Below the pieces are notes generated by a model. It was given only the letters and a program-made list of their open reading frames with translations, was not told where the DNA came from and made no database searches. A stretch of DNA of 64,000 nt, taken from Pseudoalteromonas sp. XI10 (GTDB taxonomy: Bacteria; Pseudomonadota; Gammaproteobacteria; Enterobacterales; Alteromonadaceae). Location of the stretch: NCBI RefSeq assembly GCF_001469895.1, contig NZ_LOPY01000021.1:124001-188000 (forward strand), in the 5' to 3' direction. Below, piece by piece: positions 52,165-61,564 of the stretch. Both the position numbers and the translations under genes were made by a program. How positions within the stretch are numbered: position 1 is the stretch's first letter; every line of letters starts with the position of its first letter.

Positions 52165-53712
52165 ATGATGATAAATAAAAAAACAGTTTTAGCGGCAAGC
52201 ATTGCTCTTGCTTATAGTTTTCCTTCTTTAGCTGATCAATCAATGCGAATTGTTCTAGAAGCAAATAGTAATAAAGCCTCAGCGCTTAAATCGGAGTTGT
52301 TATCAAATAATATTAAAATAGAAAAAGAGCTTAGTTCACTAGAAAGTTTTGCAATTTCGATTGATAAAACTCAGTTAGCCAATGTTACAGGGCTTACAAA
52401 CGTAAAGACTTTTTACCCTGACGTACCAAGAAAGTTAATGTCTGAAGGCGCTTCGCAATATATTCCGTATGGTTTAGAGATGGTTCAAGCTGATCAAGTT
52501 CAATATCAAGGCGGACAAAAAGTGTGTGTAATCGATAGCGGTTATGCCTTAGAGCACCCAGATTTGCCGAGTGCTGGTGTTACAGGCTCAGACGATGGCG
52601 GTGCTGGTGTGTGGTATCAAGATCCATTTGGTCATGGTACTCATGTTGCGGGCACGATTGTCGCAATCGACAATGAATTTGGTACGACAGGGATTGTCGG
52701 TGATCATTCCCTTGATATGCATATTGTGCGTGTTTTTGCAGGTAATGGTAGCTGGGCTTACGCTTCGGATTTAGCCGGTGCGATTGATGAATGCCAGCAA
52801 GCTGGTTCAACGGTTATTTCAATGAGCCTTGGGGGAAAATACTCAAGCCCGATTGAAGAAAAAGCGTTAGATAAAGTTGCTCGTGCAAATATATTAATGG
52901 TTGCGGCAGCAGGAAATGCTGGTGAAGCTTCACATAGCTACCCTGCGTCTTATGATAGTGTGATTTCAGTCGCAGCGGTTGATAGCACTAAAAATCATGC
53001 AAGCTTTTCTCAGCGAAGCAGTCAAATTGAACTAGCAGCGCCAGGCGTTAATGTTTTCTCAACTGTGCCTGTTGACCGCGCGCGCTTTTCAAAATTTAAT
53101 GTCACGCAAGATAATGTTAATTTCCAATATTATGGTATGGATGGCTCGCGTTTTGGTACTGTGACAGGGGAGCTCGTTGATTGTGGTTTAGGTACTCAGA
53201 GCTGTGGAGATGTAACAGGAAAAATCTGTCTAATCGAACGAGGGGAAATTCCGTTTTATAAAAAAGTAGAGCAGTGTGAAGCGGATGGCGGTGTGGGAGT
53301 TATTATTCGTAATAATAACCAAAGCCAGCTAATCGGCACTATTAACCCTACTTCTATGATTGCTGGCTCTGTGACAAGAAATGAGGGTCTTAATTTAATG
53401 GACAACCTCGGTAAGAAAACCACAATAACAGTCGCTGAGTTTTCAGATCATGACTTTAAATCAGGTACTTCGATGGCAACTCCCCATGTTTCCGGCGTAG
53501 CTGCATTGGTATGGAGTAATTATCCTGAGTGTTCTGCAAATGGCATTCGTTTAGCACTGAGGGCATCTGCCGATGATCAGGGGGATATGGGTTATGATCA
53601 TGCTTACGGCTGGGGTATAGTGCAAGCCAAAGAGGCTGTTGATTATATCGCTGAAAATGGATGTAAAGCATCTAATAACGTATTACGTGGCGGAGATGGC
53701 TCAGCCCATTAA
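52165..53712 (+). CDS. Exported subtilisin-like (S8) serine protease with PA-domain insert
   Basis: 515 residues: signal peptide (TVLAASIALAYSFPSLA), an I9-type propeptide to about residue 95, then the catalytic domain. The triad is Asp124 in VIDSGY, His157 in GHGTHVAGT and Ser436 in SGTSMATPHVSG, with the oxyanion Asn in AAAGNAGEASH. A protease-associated domain is inserted between Asn and Ser (about 315-420; CLIERGEIPFYKKVEQCEAD). This layout is typical of secreted proteases of marine gammaproteobacteria. RBS GAAGGAG lies before the ATGATG start. Confidence 0.93.
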   Translation: MMINKKTVLAASIALAYSFPSLADQSMRIVLEANSNKASALKSELLSNNIKIEKELSSLESFAISIDKTQLANVTGLTNVKTFYPDVPRKLMSEGASQYIPYGLEMVQADQVQYQGGQKVCVIDSGYALEHPDLPSAGVTGSDDGGAGVWYQDPFGHGTHVAGTIVAIDNEFGTTGIVGDHSLDMHIVRVFAGNGSWAYASDLAGAIDECQQAGSTVISMSLGGKYSSPIEEKALDKVARANILMVAAAGNAGEASHSYPASYDSVISVAAVDSTKNHASFSQRSSQIELAAPGVNVFSTVPVDRARFSKFNVTQDNVNFQYYGMDGSRFGTVTGELVDCGLGTQSCGDVTGKICLIERGEIPFYKKVEQCEADGGVGVIIRNNNQSQLIGTINPTSMIAGSVTRNEGLNLMDNLGKKTTITVAEFSDHDFKSGTSMATPHVSGVAALVWSNYPECSANGIRLALRASADDQGDMGYDHAYGWGIVQAKEAVDYIAENGCKASNNVLRGGDGSAH

Positions 53713-53739
53713 CTACTCCCCTATATTGTTGTTATGACC

Positions 53740-53763
53740 AAAGCGCTTATGGCGCTTTTTTCG
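53740..53763 (+). terminator. Rho-independent terminator
   Basis: AAAGCGC / GCGCTTT stem with a 5-base loop, followed by TTTTCG. It closes the lipoprotein-S8 operon. Confidence 0.85.
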
Positions 53764-53801
53764 TTTGTCACCTACTCAACAATAAGCTCTATGAATCAAT
53801 C

Positions 53802-53842
53802 ATGATCTAGATCAATAAAATTACTGGGCAGGTTATTATACT
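53802..53842 (+). promoter_or_regulatory. trhP promoter with FNR/CRP-type site
   Basis: ATGATCTAGATCAA at 53802-53815 matches the FNR box TTGATN4ATCAA with one mismatch; it is less close to the CRP consensus. The -10 element TATACT lies at 53837-53842. The start of transcription would be near 53849, placing the box centre at about -41, the class II activator position. So trhP is probably switched on by FNR (or its homologue EtrA) or CRP. Confidence 0.55.
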
Positions 53843-53908
53843 GCCGCGCTTCATTATCGTATTAATTCATGCAACCGACTTGTACTCGGTTCGATGTGTG
53901 GAGCTTTC

Positions 53909-55294
53909 ATGTCGTCACCTATTTTGACCCCTCGTCCTTTTACGCCTGAGTTGTTATCACCTGCGGGTAGTTTAAAGAATATGCGTTATGCCTTTGCCTA
54001 TGGTGCAGATGCCGTATACGCTGGCCAGCCTCGTTATAGCCTTCGTGTTCGTAACAATGAGTTTGACCTAGATAATCTGCAAGTTGGTATCAACGAAGCC
54101 CATGCGCAAAATAAAAAGTTGTATGTGGTGTCAAACATTGCTCCTCACAATGCCAAGGTAAAATCGTATTTACGCGATATTGAGCCTGTCATTGAGATGC
54201 AGCCAGATGCGCTGATCATGTCAGATCCTGGGCTTATTATGTTAGTGCGTGAAAAGTGGCCAGATATGCCTATTCACTTATCTGTGCAGGCCAATGCTGT
54301 GAACTATGCCACAGTGAACTTTTGGGCTCAGCAGGGCATTGAACGAGTCATTTTATCGCGCGAATTATCGCTTGAAGAAATCGCTGAAATTCGTGAACTA
54401 TGCCCAAATACAGAACTTGAAGTGTTTGTTCACGGTGCACTTTGTATGGCTTACTCTGGCCGTTGTTTGCTATCGGGTTACATTAATAAACGCGATCCAA
54501 ACCAAGGAACGTGCACTAATGCATGTCGCTGGAACTACGATGTGAAACCGGGCACCGAGAATGAAACCGGCGAAATGGTGCATAAAATCGACCCTAAAGC
54601 GGTGATCCCAACCCTAGGTGATGGTGCACCAAGTAATGAAGTGTTTATGCTTGAAGAGCAGGGTCGTCCTGGTGAGTACATGCCTGCTTTTGAAGACGAG
54701 CATGGTACTTACATTATGAACTCAAAAGACCTTCGTGCAGTTCAATATGTTGATCAATTAACGAAAATGGGCGTGCACAGTTTAAAAATTGAAGGCCGTA
54801 CCAAGTCTTTCTACTATGTTGCTCGTACTGCACAAGTGTATCGTAAAGCTATTGATGATGCCGTTGCTGGTCGTCCATTTGACGCAAACTTATTTAAAAC
54901 TCTTGAAAACTTAGCGCACCGTGGCTATACCGAAGGGTTCTTAAAGCGTCATGCGCATCAAGACTATCAAAACTATGAATACGGTCATTCGGTGTCTGAT
55001 AAACAGCAGTTTGTGGGTGAAGTATTAGGTCGCAACGATAATGGTTTAGTTGAAATTGATGTGAAAAATAAGTTCTGTACTGGTCATTCACTTGAGCTTA
55101 TGACACCAAAAGGGAATATCAACTTTAAGTTGGATTTTATGGAAAACAAAAAAGGCGAAGCCATTAGCGATGCTAAAGGCTCAGGTCATATTGTTAAAAT
55201 TCCTCTGCCAGAAGATATCGATTTAGATCACGCAATCTTAATGCGTAATCTAGATGCCGACCAAGATACCCGTAATCCATTCAAAAAAGCTTAA
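53909..55294 (+). CDS. trhP: U32-family tRNA 5-hydroxyuridine synthase TrhP
   Basis: 461 residues. The U32 barrel starts TPELLSPAGSLKNMRYAFAY. The family cysteines are present in EVFVHGALCMAYSGRCLLSG and GTCTNACRW, which ligate an iron-sulfur cluster. The C-terminal beta domain (QQFVGEVLGRNDNGLVEIDV) completes it. TrhP makes ho5U34 in tRNA in an oxygen-independent, prephenate-linked way. The start at 53909 is set by GGAG five bases before; an upstream ATG at 53894 is in frame. An FNR-type site upstream fits anaerobic use. Confidence 0.93.
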   Translation: MSSPILTPRPFTPELLSPAGSLKNMRYAFAYGADAVYAGQPRYSLRVRNNEFDLDNLQVGINEAHAQNKKLYVVSNIAPHNAKVKSYLRDIEPVIEMQPDALIMSDPGLIMLVREKWPDMPIHLSVQANAVNYATVNFWAQQGIERVILSRELSLEEIAEIRELCPNTELEVFVHGALCMAYSGRCLLSGYINKRDPNQGTCTNACRWNYDVKPGTENETGEMVHKIDPKAVIPTLGDGAPSNEVFMLEEQGRPGEYMPAFEDEHGTYIMNSKDLRAVQYVDQLTKMGVHSLKIEGRTKSFYYVARTAQVYRKAIDDAVAGRPFDANLFKTLENLAHRGYTEGFLKRHAHQDYQNYEYGHSVSDKQQFVGEVLGRNDNGLVEIDVKNKFCTGHSLELMTPKGNINFKLDFMENKKGEAISDAKGSGHIVKIPLPEDIDLDHAILMRNLDADQDTRNPFKKA

Positions 55295-55301
55295 TAAAAG
55301 G

Positions 55302-55335
55302 TGCGCTAAGTCATACTTAGCGCATTGAACTCATC
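55302..55335 (+). terminator. Rho-independent terminator of trhP
   Basis: 9-bp perfect stem TGCGCTAAG / CTTAGCGCA with a 5-base loop; a TCTTTTTTT tract follows about ten bases later. Confidence 0.7.
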
Positions 55336-55420
55336 TTTTTTTGGTATTTCACTGTCGTTACTAGTTATTTTTACTATCCTTTTTTCTAAGGGTAATAATT
55401 AAACATAGTCAAAAACTATA

Positions 55421-58400
55421 GTGAAATACGTTGTTCATCCATCACATCATAAAGAGCTTTTACACACAGTACCTTATGTTGCGGTAGGGGTATTGCTGCT
55501 GGCTGTTGTCTTATTACTTGAGCGATTAGGGCTTATTGCTGCTATTCCTTTTTATGTAGCAATGCATACGAGCGTCGAATTGTTCTCAGTTGTGATCTCG
55601 TTTTTAATTTTTGCAATTGGTTGGAATACCTGGCACTTCTCGAATAACTACAAACTTTTATTACTTTCTTGCACCATGTTGTGCGTTGCCATTTTTGATT
55701 CATTGCACTTTTTAGCTTATGACAGCATGCATGAAGGCAATGCAGACATGAACTTGGTGTTAAGTTTTTGGCTCATTGCTCGGTTATTTAATGGAGCTGC
55801 TTTTTTAATTATTGCAGCAGGGATTTGGGTTAAATATAAACCGTTAAATGCGCGTGCCTTACTTACCTCTTTACTGCTTTTTAGTTTGTTTATTGCAAGC
55901 TCTCTTTTTTATTTTCCAGGTTTACTGCCAGACATATACATAGAAGGAGTCGGTGATAGCCATATTAAGTTTTTAATTGATCTACTTGTTTTAGCGCTTT
56001 ACAGTGCCGCTGTTTTGATGTTTGCGACACAACTTCGTAAGCCCAGAACAAATTTAAATATTGCAGGTAAAACATTAGTTTGCCTGTTAGCTATTTTAAG
56101 TGAGGCCTGTTTTGTGGTGTTTAATGATGCGTCGCACACCACTAACACCTTTAATTTTTTTGGGCATGTATATAAAGGGCTCACCTACTTTTTACTGTAT
56201 AAAATCCTCTTTGTTGAAACCGTCACTAAACCGTATGCAGCACTAGATAACTCCTCTAATCAGTTAAAAGCAACACTTACTGCACTGCCAGACTCTGTGT
56301 TTGAGCTAGAAAAAGACGGTACTTTTCGCGAAGTCTTCAGTGATAACTCCGATAGCCATGTCTTTACTAAAGCGATGGTTGGGCAAAATATTAGTAGTAT
56401 GTTTGAAAAACCTGATGCGCAAGATTTTATGCGTACGCTAATGGAGGCAAAAAAATCAGGTGTTTGTTTGGTCAATACCTTACCCATTAGCGTAAATGGT
56501 TGGGTTATTCATTTTGAATTTTCGGTTACCTTGTTCGAGCACGATAATGATGGGCCAACGTATTTAGTGAACGCCCGCGATGTGTCAGATAAAGTTGGGC
56601 GTATGGCGGCACTTGCTCAGCAAAGTAAATTTAATCGGGGGTTATTACAGCTAACCGAAATTTCGTTTCAAGACGATCAAGATGTGTTGTTGAATTATGC
56701 TGTTAATCAAGCCCTCGAAATTACCAATTGCGATGGCGCAGCTTTGTTTATTTGTAACGAACAAAAGCAACATGATTATCGAGCCCAGAAAGGTAATGTT
56801 TTTGATGTGTGTACTGAAAAGTTACAAGGCAAAATTGCGGGTGGGCAAGCTGTCATTATTAACCGGAAACATGCAAAAGAATACGGGTTACCTAGCGACT
56901 CTAACTCATTGTTAGTGGTGCCCGTGATACGCCATAGTCAGTGCCACATGGCCATTATTTTGCAGCATCAAATCAAGGTGTTTAGTGTGCAAGATAAAAA
57001 CATGCTAACAGTTTGGGCCGAGTCAGTGTGGCAATGGTTTCATAAAATTACTCTAAACAAACGCATGCACATATTGTCTCAAGCGGTTGAGCAAAATCCA
57101 CACCCCATTATGTTTACCAATACAGATGCAAGAATTGAGTATATGAATCGTGCTTACCTCGATATGTGTCAGTACGAGTATGATGAACTAATAGGTCAGA
57201 GCCCGCATAAAATCAGTGCAGGTCAAACTGAACCAGCTGTTTATCAAACAATGTGGGAGCACTTAAAAAATCGAAAAGCCTGGGTGGGTGCTTTGGTTAA
57301 CATGACCAAGCACGGTAAAGTGATTGTCGAGCAAACTACCATTTACCCATTAAAGGATCGGCAAGGGAAGGTGAGTAACTACATTTCGTTTCAGCATGAT
57401 GTGACCAAAGAAGTCGAAAGTGAAACCCTTATACATCAACTTTCTTATTTTGATCAGCTAACGGGGCTTGCAAACCAAGACAAGTTACAGATGGAATTTG
57501 AACAAACCATTAAGCTTCAAGCTGATGCAAAGGCAGCCTTTATTTTAATTGGTTTAGACAACTTTAAAATTCTCAATAAAGCATTGGGTATGGCAAGTTG
57601 CAACCTTGTATTACAAAGCTTGAGTGCTCGAATTTGTAACTTTATGGGTGAGCAGATTATGGTCGCACGGCTACAAGGTGACCGCTTTGCATTTATCACA
57701 CCTTATACTTCCACCGGTGCTATAAATAAAAGTACTCACGATTTATTAAAAGTGATCAGTGAGCCGCTGACGATTAATGATGAACTCATTGTTGTTACAG
57801 CATCGGTCGGGGTTTCTCTGTTTCCAATTGATGGTAAAGGGTTTGAGCCGCTATTGCAGATGGCTGAGTCAGCGATGTTTGAGGTTAAACGGCAGGGTAG
57901 AAACAATGCGTTATTCTACGCCGAAGAAATGAATAAATCTGGGCTTAGGCAATTACAAATCATCAATGCCCTTAATTATGCCCTTGAAAATAATGAGCTT
58001 TATTTAGTCTTTCAACCACAAATAGATATTGCATCAGGCGCTGTGGTGGCTGTTGAAGTATTAATACGTTGGCACAGCGAAACATTAGGCAATGTATCAC
58101 CTGCTGAGTTTATTCCCATTGCTGAAAGCAGTGGCCGCATTAGCGAAATTGATGACTGGGTATTCGAAAATACCGTTAAAACAATTCGCCAGTGGCAAGA
58201 TGACAACATGCCAGCAATGACCTTTGCAATAAATTTATCTGCCACGAAGTTTGTTAAAAAGCAGCTGCTTGGCGATTTAATATCGGTATTGCAAACTTAC
58301 TCCATAGAGCCTGAATGTATTGAACTTGAATTAACGGAAACTATTGCCATTGGTAACCCTCAGTTTGCTTTAAGTACGATTACAAAACTACGCGAAGCCG

Positions 58401-58729
58401 GTTTTAAAATGTCGATTGATGACTTTGGCACAGGCTACTCATCAATGAATTACTTAAAAGACTTTGCTCTTGATAAGCTAAAAATCGACAAGTCATTTAT
58501 TGATGACTTAGAAAACCCCAGCGAGGCTGATAAGGCAATTGTTAAAGCCATGATTGATTTAGCCAGCGCGTTAAATATGGAGTCAATTGCTGAAGGCGTT
58601 GAAAGCGAGCAGCAGCTGAACATACTGAAAGAGCTTGAGTGTTCTCAAGTACAAGGCTATTACTTCAGTAAACCACTACCAATTACAGTGTTGTATGAGT
58701 TTGTGGAGTCACCAAGTTTTTCAAGGTAA
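55421..58729 (+). CDS. MASE3-PAS-GAF-PAS-GGDEF-EAL signalling protein
   Basis: 1102 residues. A MASE3 integral-membrane sensor (seven helices, residues ~14-265; MHTSVELFSVVISFLIFAIG is diagnostic) is followed by a PAS-like domain (~275-400), a GAF domain (~405-545) and a second PAS (~555-675). GGDEF (~685-845) has a dead loop reading QGDRF. EAL (~855-1095) has EVLIRW in place of EALxRW, starting at Glu879, but the other metal-site motifs NLSATKF, ELTETIAI, DDFGTGYSSM and IAEGVES are kept. It probably still hydrolyses c-di-GMP. The start is a GTG with a weak RBS. Confidence 0.88.
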   Translation: MKYVVHPSHHKELLHTVPYVAVGVLLLAVVLLLERLGLIAAIPFYVAMHTSVELFSVVISFLIFAIGWNTWHFSNNYKLLLLSCTMLCVAIFDSLHFLAYDSMHEGNADMNLVLSFWLIARLFNGAAFLIIAAGIWVKYKPLNARALLTSLLLFSLFIASSLFYFPGLLPDIYIEGVGDSHIKFLIDLLVLALYSAAVLMFATQLRKPRTNLNIAGKTLVCLLAILSEACFVVFNDASHTTNTFNFFGHVYKGLTYFLLYKILFVETVTKPYAALDNSSNQLKATLTALPDSVFELEKDGTFREVFSDNSDSHVFTKAMVGQNISSMFEKPDAQDFMRTLMEAKKSGVCLVNTLPISVNGWVIHFEFSVTLFEHDNDGPTYLVNARDVSDKVGRMAALAQQSKFNRGLLQLTEISFQDDQDVLLNYAVNQALEITNCDGAALFICNEQKQHDYRAQKGNVFDVCTEKLQGKIAGGQAVIINRKHAKEYGLPSDSNSLLVVPVIRHSQCHMAIILQHQIKVFSVQDKNMLTVWAESVWQWFHKITLNKRMHILSQAVEQNPHPIMFTNTDARIEYMNRAYLDMCQYEYDELIGQSPHKISAGQTEPAVYQTMWEHLKNRKAWVGALVNMTKHGKVIVEQTTIYPLKDRQGKVSNYISFQHDVTKEVESETLIHQLSYFDQLTGLANQDKLQMEFEQTIKLQADAKAAFILIGLDNFKILNKALGMASCNLVLQSLSARICNFMGEQIMVARLQGDRFAFITPYTSTGAINKSTHDLLKVISEPLTINDELIVVTASVGVSLFPIDGKGFEPLLQMAESAMFEVKRQGRNNALFYAEEMNKSGLRQLQIINALNYALENNELYLVFQPQIDIASGAVVAVEVLIRWHSETLGNVSPAEFIPIAESSGRISEIDDWVFENTVKTIRQWQDDNMPAMTFAINLSATKFVKKQLLGDLISVLQTYSIEPECIELELTETIAIGNPQFALSTITKLREAGFKMSIDDFGTGYSSMNYLKDFALDKLKIDKSFIDDLENPSEADKAIVKAMIDLASALNMESIAEGVESEQQLNILKELECSQVQGYYFSKPLPITVLYEFVESPSFSR

Positions 58730-58731
58730 GC

Positions 58732-59145
58732 CTACTTTTTAAATTGACTGGCAAGCTCTGCAAGCGACACTTCAGCAAAACGTTTTAATAACAGTGCTTC
58801 TGCGTCATCCATCGCATTTTGCAGGGCGCTGTTCACTGCATGCTCGATAGGGCAGTTGCTGTGCTCATCGGTTAGACCAATTACAAACAGGTTCTTTTCG
58901 CCAAGCGCTTGGTGAATATCAAATAAAGTGATGTCTGTTAAGGGAGTGGCCAGTAGCCAGCCGCCATTGTGACCTTTGATTGCCGATACATAACCTGCTT
59001 GGCGCAGTAACGCCATAGTACGGCGCACAACCACAGGGTTGGTCATTAACATGTTTGCTAATGTCTCTGATGTAACAGGGTGGCTGTAACTGTTTAAATG
59101 GATCAGCACATGTAAAACCCGTGATAGTCGGCTGTCTTTTCTCAT
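58732..59145 (-). CDS. Rrf2-family transcriptional regulator
   Basis: 137 residues. The winged helix is at the N-terminus (RLSRVLHVLIHLNSYSHPVT, then NPVVVRRTMALLRQAGYVSA and GHNGGWLLATPL). Only one Cys (NCPIEHAV) occurs where iron-sulfur Rrf2 proteins have three, so this is probably a YwnA-type, cluster-free member. It begins two bases after the EamA transporter and is co-transcribed with it, and may control it. Confidence 0.88.
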   Translation of the reverse strand: MRKDSRLSRVLHVLIHLNSYSHPVTSETLANMLMTNPVVVRRTMALLRQAGYVSAIKGHNGGWLLATPLTDITLFDIHQALGEKNLFVIGLTDEHSNCPIEHAVNSALQNAMDDAEALLLKRFAEVSLAELASQFKK

Positions 59146-59146
59146 C

Positions 59147-60067
59147 TCAAATCGTCAATATGCGTTTTTTGCAGTGTATCACGAACTGCTTAATATTGAC
59201 CGTTTGAATTGCCAAACTAACGCTCACTAAACCAATTCCAAGCCAGCCAATTTGCTGAAATTGCTCATTTAAAATCACAATAGCCAGTACGGTGGCGATA
59301 ATAGGCTCAAGTAAAGTGATGAGCACGGCTTGGCTAGCCGCTATGGTTTTTAAGCCAATACTAAATAGCCAATAACCTAAAAACATCGGTACTATGGCCA
59401 TGTAAAGCGCCACGCTGGTATTGGTAACTGTGGCAAAAAGCGTATCTCCAGTGATCAATAACGAAGGCAAGAGTACACATGCAGCGCCGCCAAATAGGCT
59501 CGCCATAGTCGCTCTTGAATGAACGCCGTTGCTAATTAAACGTTTGGCAACCCATGAATAGCCCGCATAGGTAAGCCCTGCAATTAAGCCAAGTAAAATG
59601 CCGATGTTTTGGCTAAACAGCCCCTTAGCAGCAGAGTGTGAGTCTTTGCCTAACGCGATTAAGCCAATGCCTACTGCACCAAAGCAAAAGCTGACTAGCC
59701 AGCGAGTTGCAACAGGCCTTTTCTCAATTAAGTATTCCAATAAGACGGTAAATAAAGGGGCGCTGGCAATCGAAACAACAGTGCCAATTGCCACACCAGC
59801 ACTATTCATAGAGGTATAAAATGCCAGCGGATAAATAGCCACACAGGCTGAGCCTAGTAGGGTTAGGCGGTAGTGCTTACGCAGTGTACTGGCATTGTTT
59901 ATTAGCTGAGTTAGTGAGGTTAGGCAAAGTAATACCCCGCCAAATCCGATCGCAAACGCACCTATTGCAAAAGGGCTAATGTCTGGTGCAAAACTTGCGG
60001 CTGTACCAGTTGTGCCCCAAAACACACTGGCAACTAAAACGGCAATGGTCGCGATGGTATGGTTCAT
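59147..60067 (-). CDS. EamA/DMT superfamily transporter
   Basis: 306 residues with ten membrane segments in two EamA repeats (IATIAVLVASVFWGTTGTAA; GLIAGLTYAGYSWVAKRLIS). The late LITLLEPIIATVLAIVILNE is the classical second-half signature. A small metabolite exporter is likely; the substrate is unknown. It heads a two-gene unit with the Rrf2 gene. The AraC gene upstream (60166-60873) has its own spacing of about 98 bases. Confidence 0.85.
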   Translation of the reverse strand: MNHTIATIAVLVASVFWGTTGTAASFAPDISPFAIGAFAIGFGGVLLCLTSLTQLINNASTLRKHYRLTLLGSACVAIYPLAFYTSMNSAGVAIGTVVSIASAPLFTVLLEYLIEKRPVATRWLVSFCFGAVGIGLIALGKDSHSAAKGLFSQNIGILLGLIAGLTYAGYSWVAKRLISNGVHSRATMASLFGGAACVLLPSLLITGDTLFATVTNTSVALYMAIVPMFLGYWLFSIGLKTIAASQAVLITLLEPIIATVLAIVILNEQFQQIGWLGIGLVSVSLAIQTVNIKQFVIHCKKRILTI

Positions 60068-60165
60068 TGATGATTCGCTTTAAATTTAAGATATCAAAAG
60101 CATAATCAAAATTGATGTGCAATTTTTGACAAAAAGGACGGTTTTGTTGGCGTTAAAAACTAAAG

Positions 60166-60873
60166 TTATTTTTTGAATTTACTTGGTGATAAACCAAAGT
60201 ACTTTGAAAAACTGCGGCTAAAAGATGAAAGCTCATTGTAACCAACTAACTCACTAATACGTTGTAACGGATAGTCGGTATGACTGAGTAAGGCTTGGGC
60301 TTTTTCCATTCGCTGTTTGGTTACATAGTTCATGACAGTCAATCCGGTTTGTTGCTTAAACAGCAGCTTAAATTGCGTTGGGCTTAAACAGGCAATGCTG
60401 GCAAGGTGTTTGATGTGAAGAGGAGTACCTAAGTGACTGTCAATATAAAGCAGTGCCTCGCTAATTCGGCTGTCGACCTTAGGCTGCATAATTTGCTCAG
60501 CTAGCAGCAAATCGAAGGTGTTAAACATGGCAAGTTCTAACTCATTATTAACCGCTTGTTCAAGTTGCTTTGCCACAAACTGCAAAAATGCCCAAAGTGA
60601 TTGATTAATTGCAAACACGCAGCGCTCAGCAGTGGCCAGATTATCAGGTAGCTTTGGCATATCGGCCACCACAAATCGCGCCTCTGGCATTGCGGTAAAA
60701 AGGTGCGTTTGCGAGGTTTTAACAACCACGCATTCACCCGGGGCAACTTTACCTTGAAAATCACCGACACTAATGGCTATCACACCTTTTAAGGGCAGTA
60801 CAAGTTGATGATAGTCATGGCTATGACTAACAGGCTTAGTACTGTAAGAACGAATAGATAGATTGCCTTGCAT
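60166..60873 (-). CDS. AraC-family transcriptional regulator
   Basis: 235 residues. The N-terminal cupin sensor (SHDYHQLVLPLKGVIAISVG) is followed by two C-terminal helix-turn-helix units (HIKHLASIACLSPTQFKLLF and LQRISELVGYNELSSFSRSF). Position upstream of the EamA transporter on the same strand suggests it controls that gene. The inducer is not known. Confidence 0.88.
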   Translation of the reverse strand: MQGNLSIRSYSTKPVSHSHDYHQLVLPLKGVIAISVGDFQGKVAPGECVVVKTSQTHLFTAMPEARFVVADMPKLPDNLATAERCVFAINQSLWAFLQFVAKQLEQAVNNELELAMFNTFDLLLAEQIMQPKVDSRISEALLYIDSHLGTPLHIKHLASIACLSPTQFKLLFKQQTGLTVMNYVTKQRMEKAQALLSHTDYPLQRISELVGYNELSSFSRSFSKYFGLSPSKFKK

Positions 60874-60935
60874 AATTTTGCGATAACCGTTTGCTGAATA
60901 AGGCTATTATGCCTGTTTGCGAGGGATGATCAATT

Positions 60936-61538
60936 TTAGGCCAATAACGGTGTTAGCACATGTTCGTAGGCAATCATTAGCGCGACATAAACCAACAAAA
61001 TAGCCATCAGTTTATTAAACACATTAAAAACACCCGGCCGTGATACTTGTTTGCCAAGCATTAAGCCCGCAAACGAGTAACTTGTAGGAGCACCAAAGGC
61101 AAGGATTGCTAAAATAAGAGACCAAAATACGATTGCAGCGCCGGTAATATTCACGCTTGGGAACTGAATCGTAGCAATAGGTAAAGTGGCCACCAAGGCT
61201 TTTGGATTTAATAGCTGCATAAAGAGGCCATCGAAAAAGCTTAATGATGCATCAGCTGATGCATCATTTACCTGTACTTTTGCTTTGGCGACCTTCCAAG
61301 CAATATACAGAATATAGCCGCAACCAATTAAGCTCACATAAGGTAAAAACTGCGGGTTGATCACTTGTAAGCCAAGGTAGCCAAGCAGTACAAATAAGAT
61401 AAACATCGCGCTACCCACGCCAATAAAAAATCCAAGGTGTGAACGAGTTTGTTTATTTAAGCCACTACTTAAGCCGAGTAAATTGATTGGCCCAGGGGTG
61501 TACATAATGCCAATAGCATATGCAAAAATATCTGCCAT
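60936..61538 (-). CDS. LysE-family amino-acid exporter
   Basis: 200 residues with about six membrane segments. It opens FAYAIGIMYTPGPINLLGLS, with the LysE/RhtB GPxN motif. The segment LQLLNPKALVATLP is seen here as MQLLNPKALVATLPIATIQF. Such carriers export amino acids or homoserine lactone-like molecules. It follows an AraC gene by 26 bases in the same direction and is the probable target of that regulator. Confidence 0.88.
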   Translation of the reverse strand: MADIFAYAIGIMYTPGPINLLGLSSGLNKQTRSHLGFFIGVGSAMFILFVLLGYLGLQVINPQFLPYVSLIGCGYILYIAWKVAKAKVQVNDASADASLSFFDGLFMQLLNPKALVATLPIATIQFPSVNITGAAIVFWSLILAILAFGAPTSYSFAGLMLGKQVSRPGVFNVFNKLMAILLVYVALMIAYEHVLTPLLA

Positions 61539-61564
61539 AACAGCTCCAAATCAGTAACTTAGCT

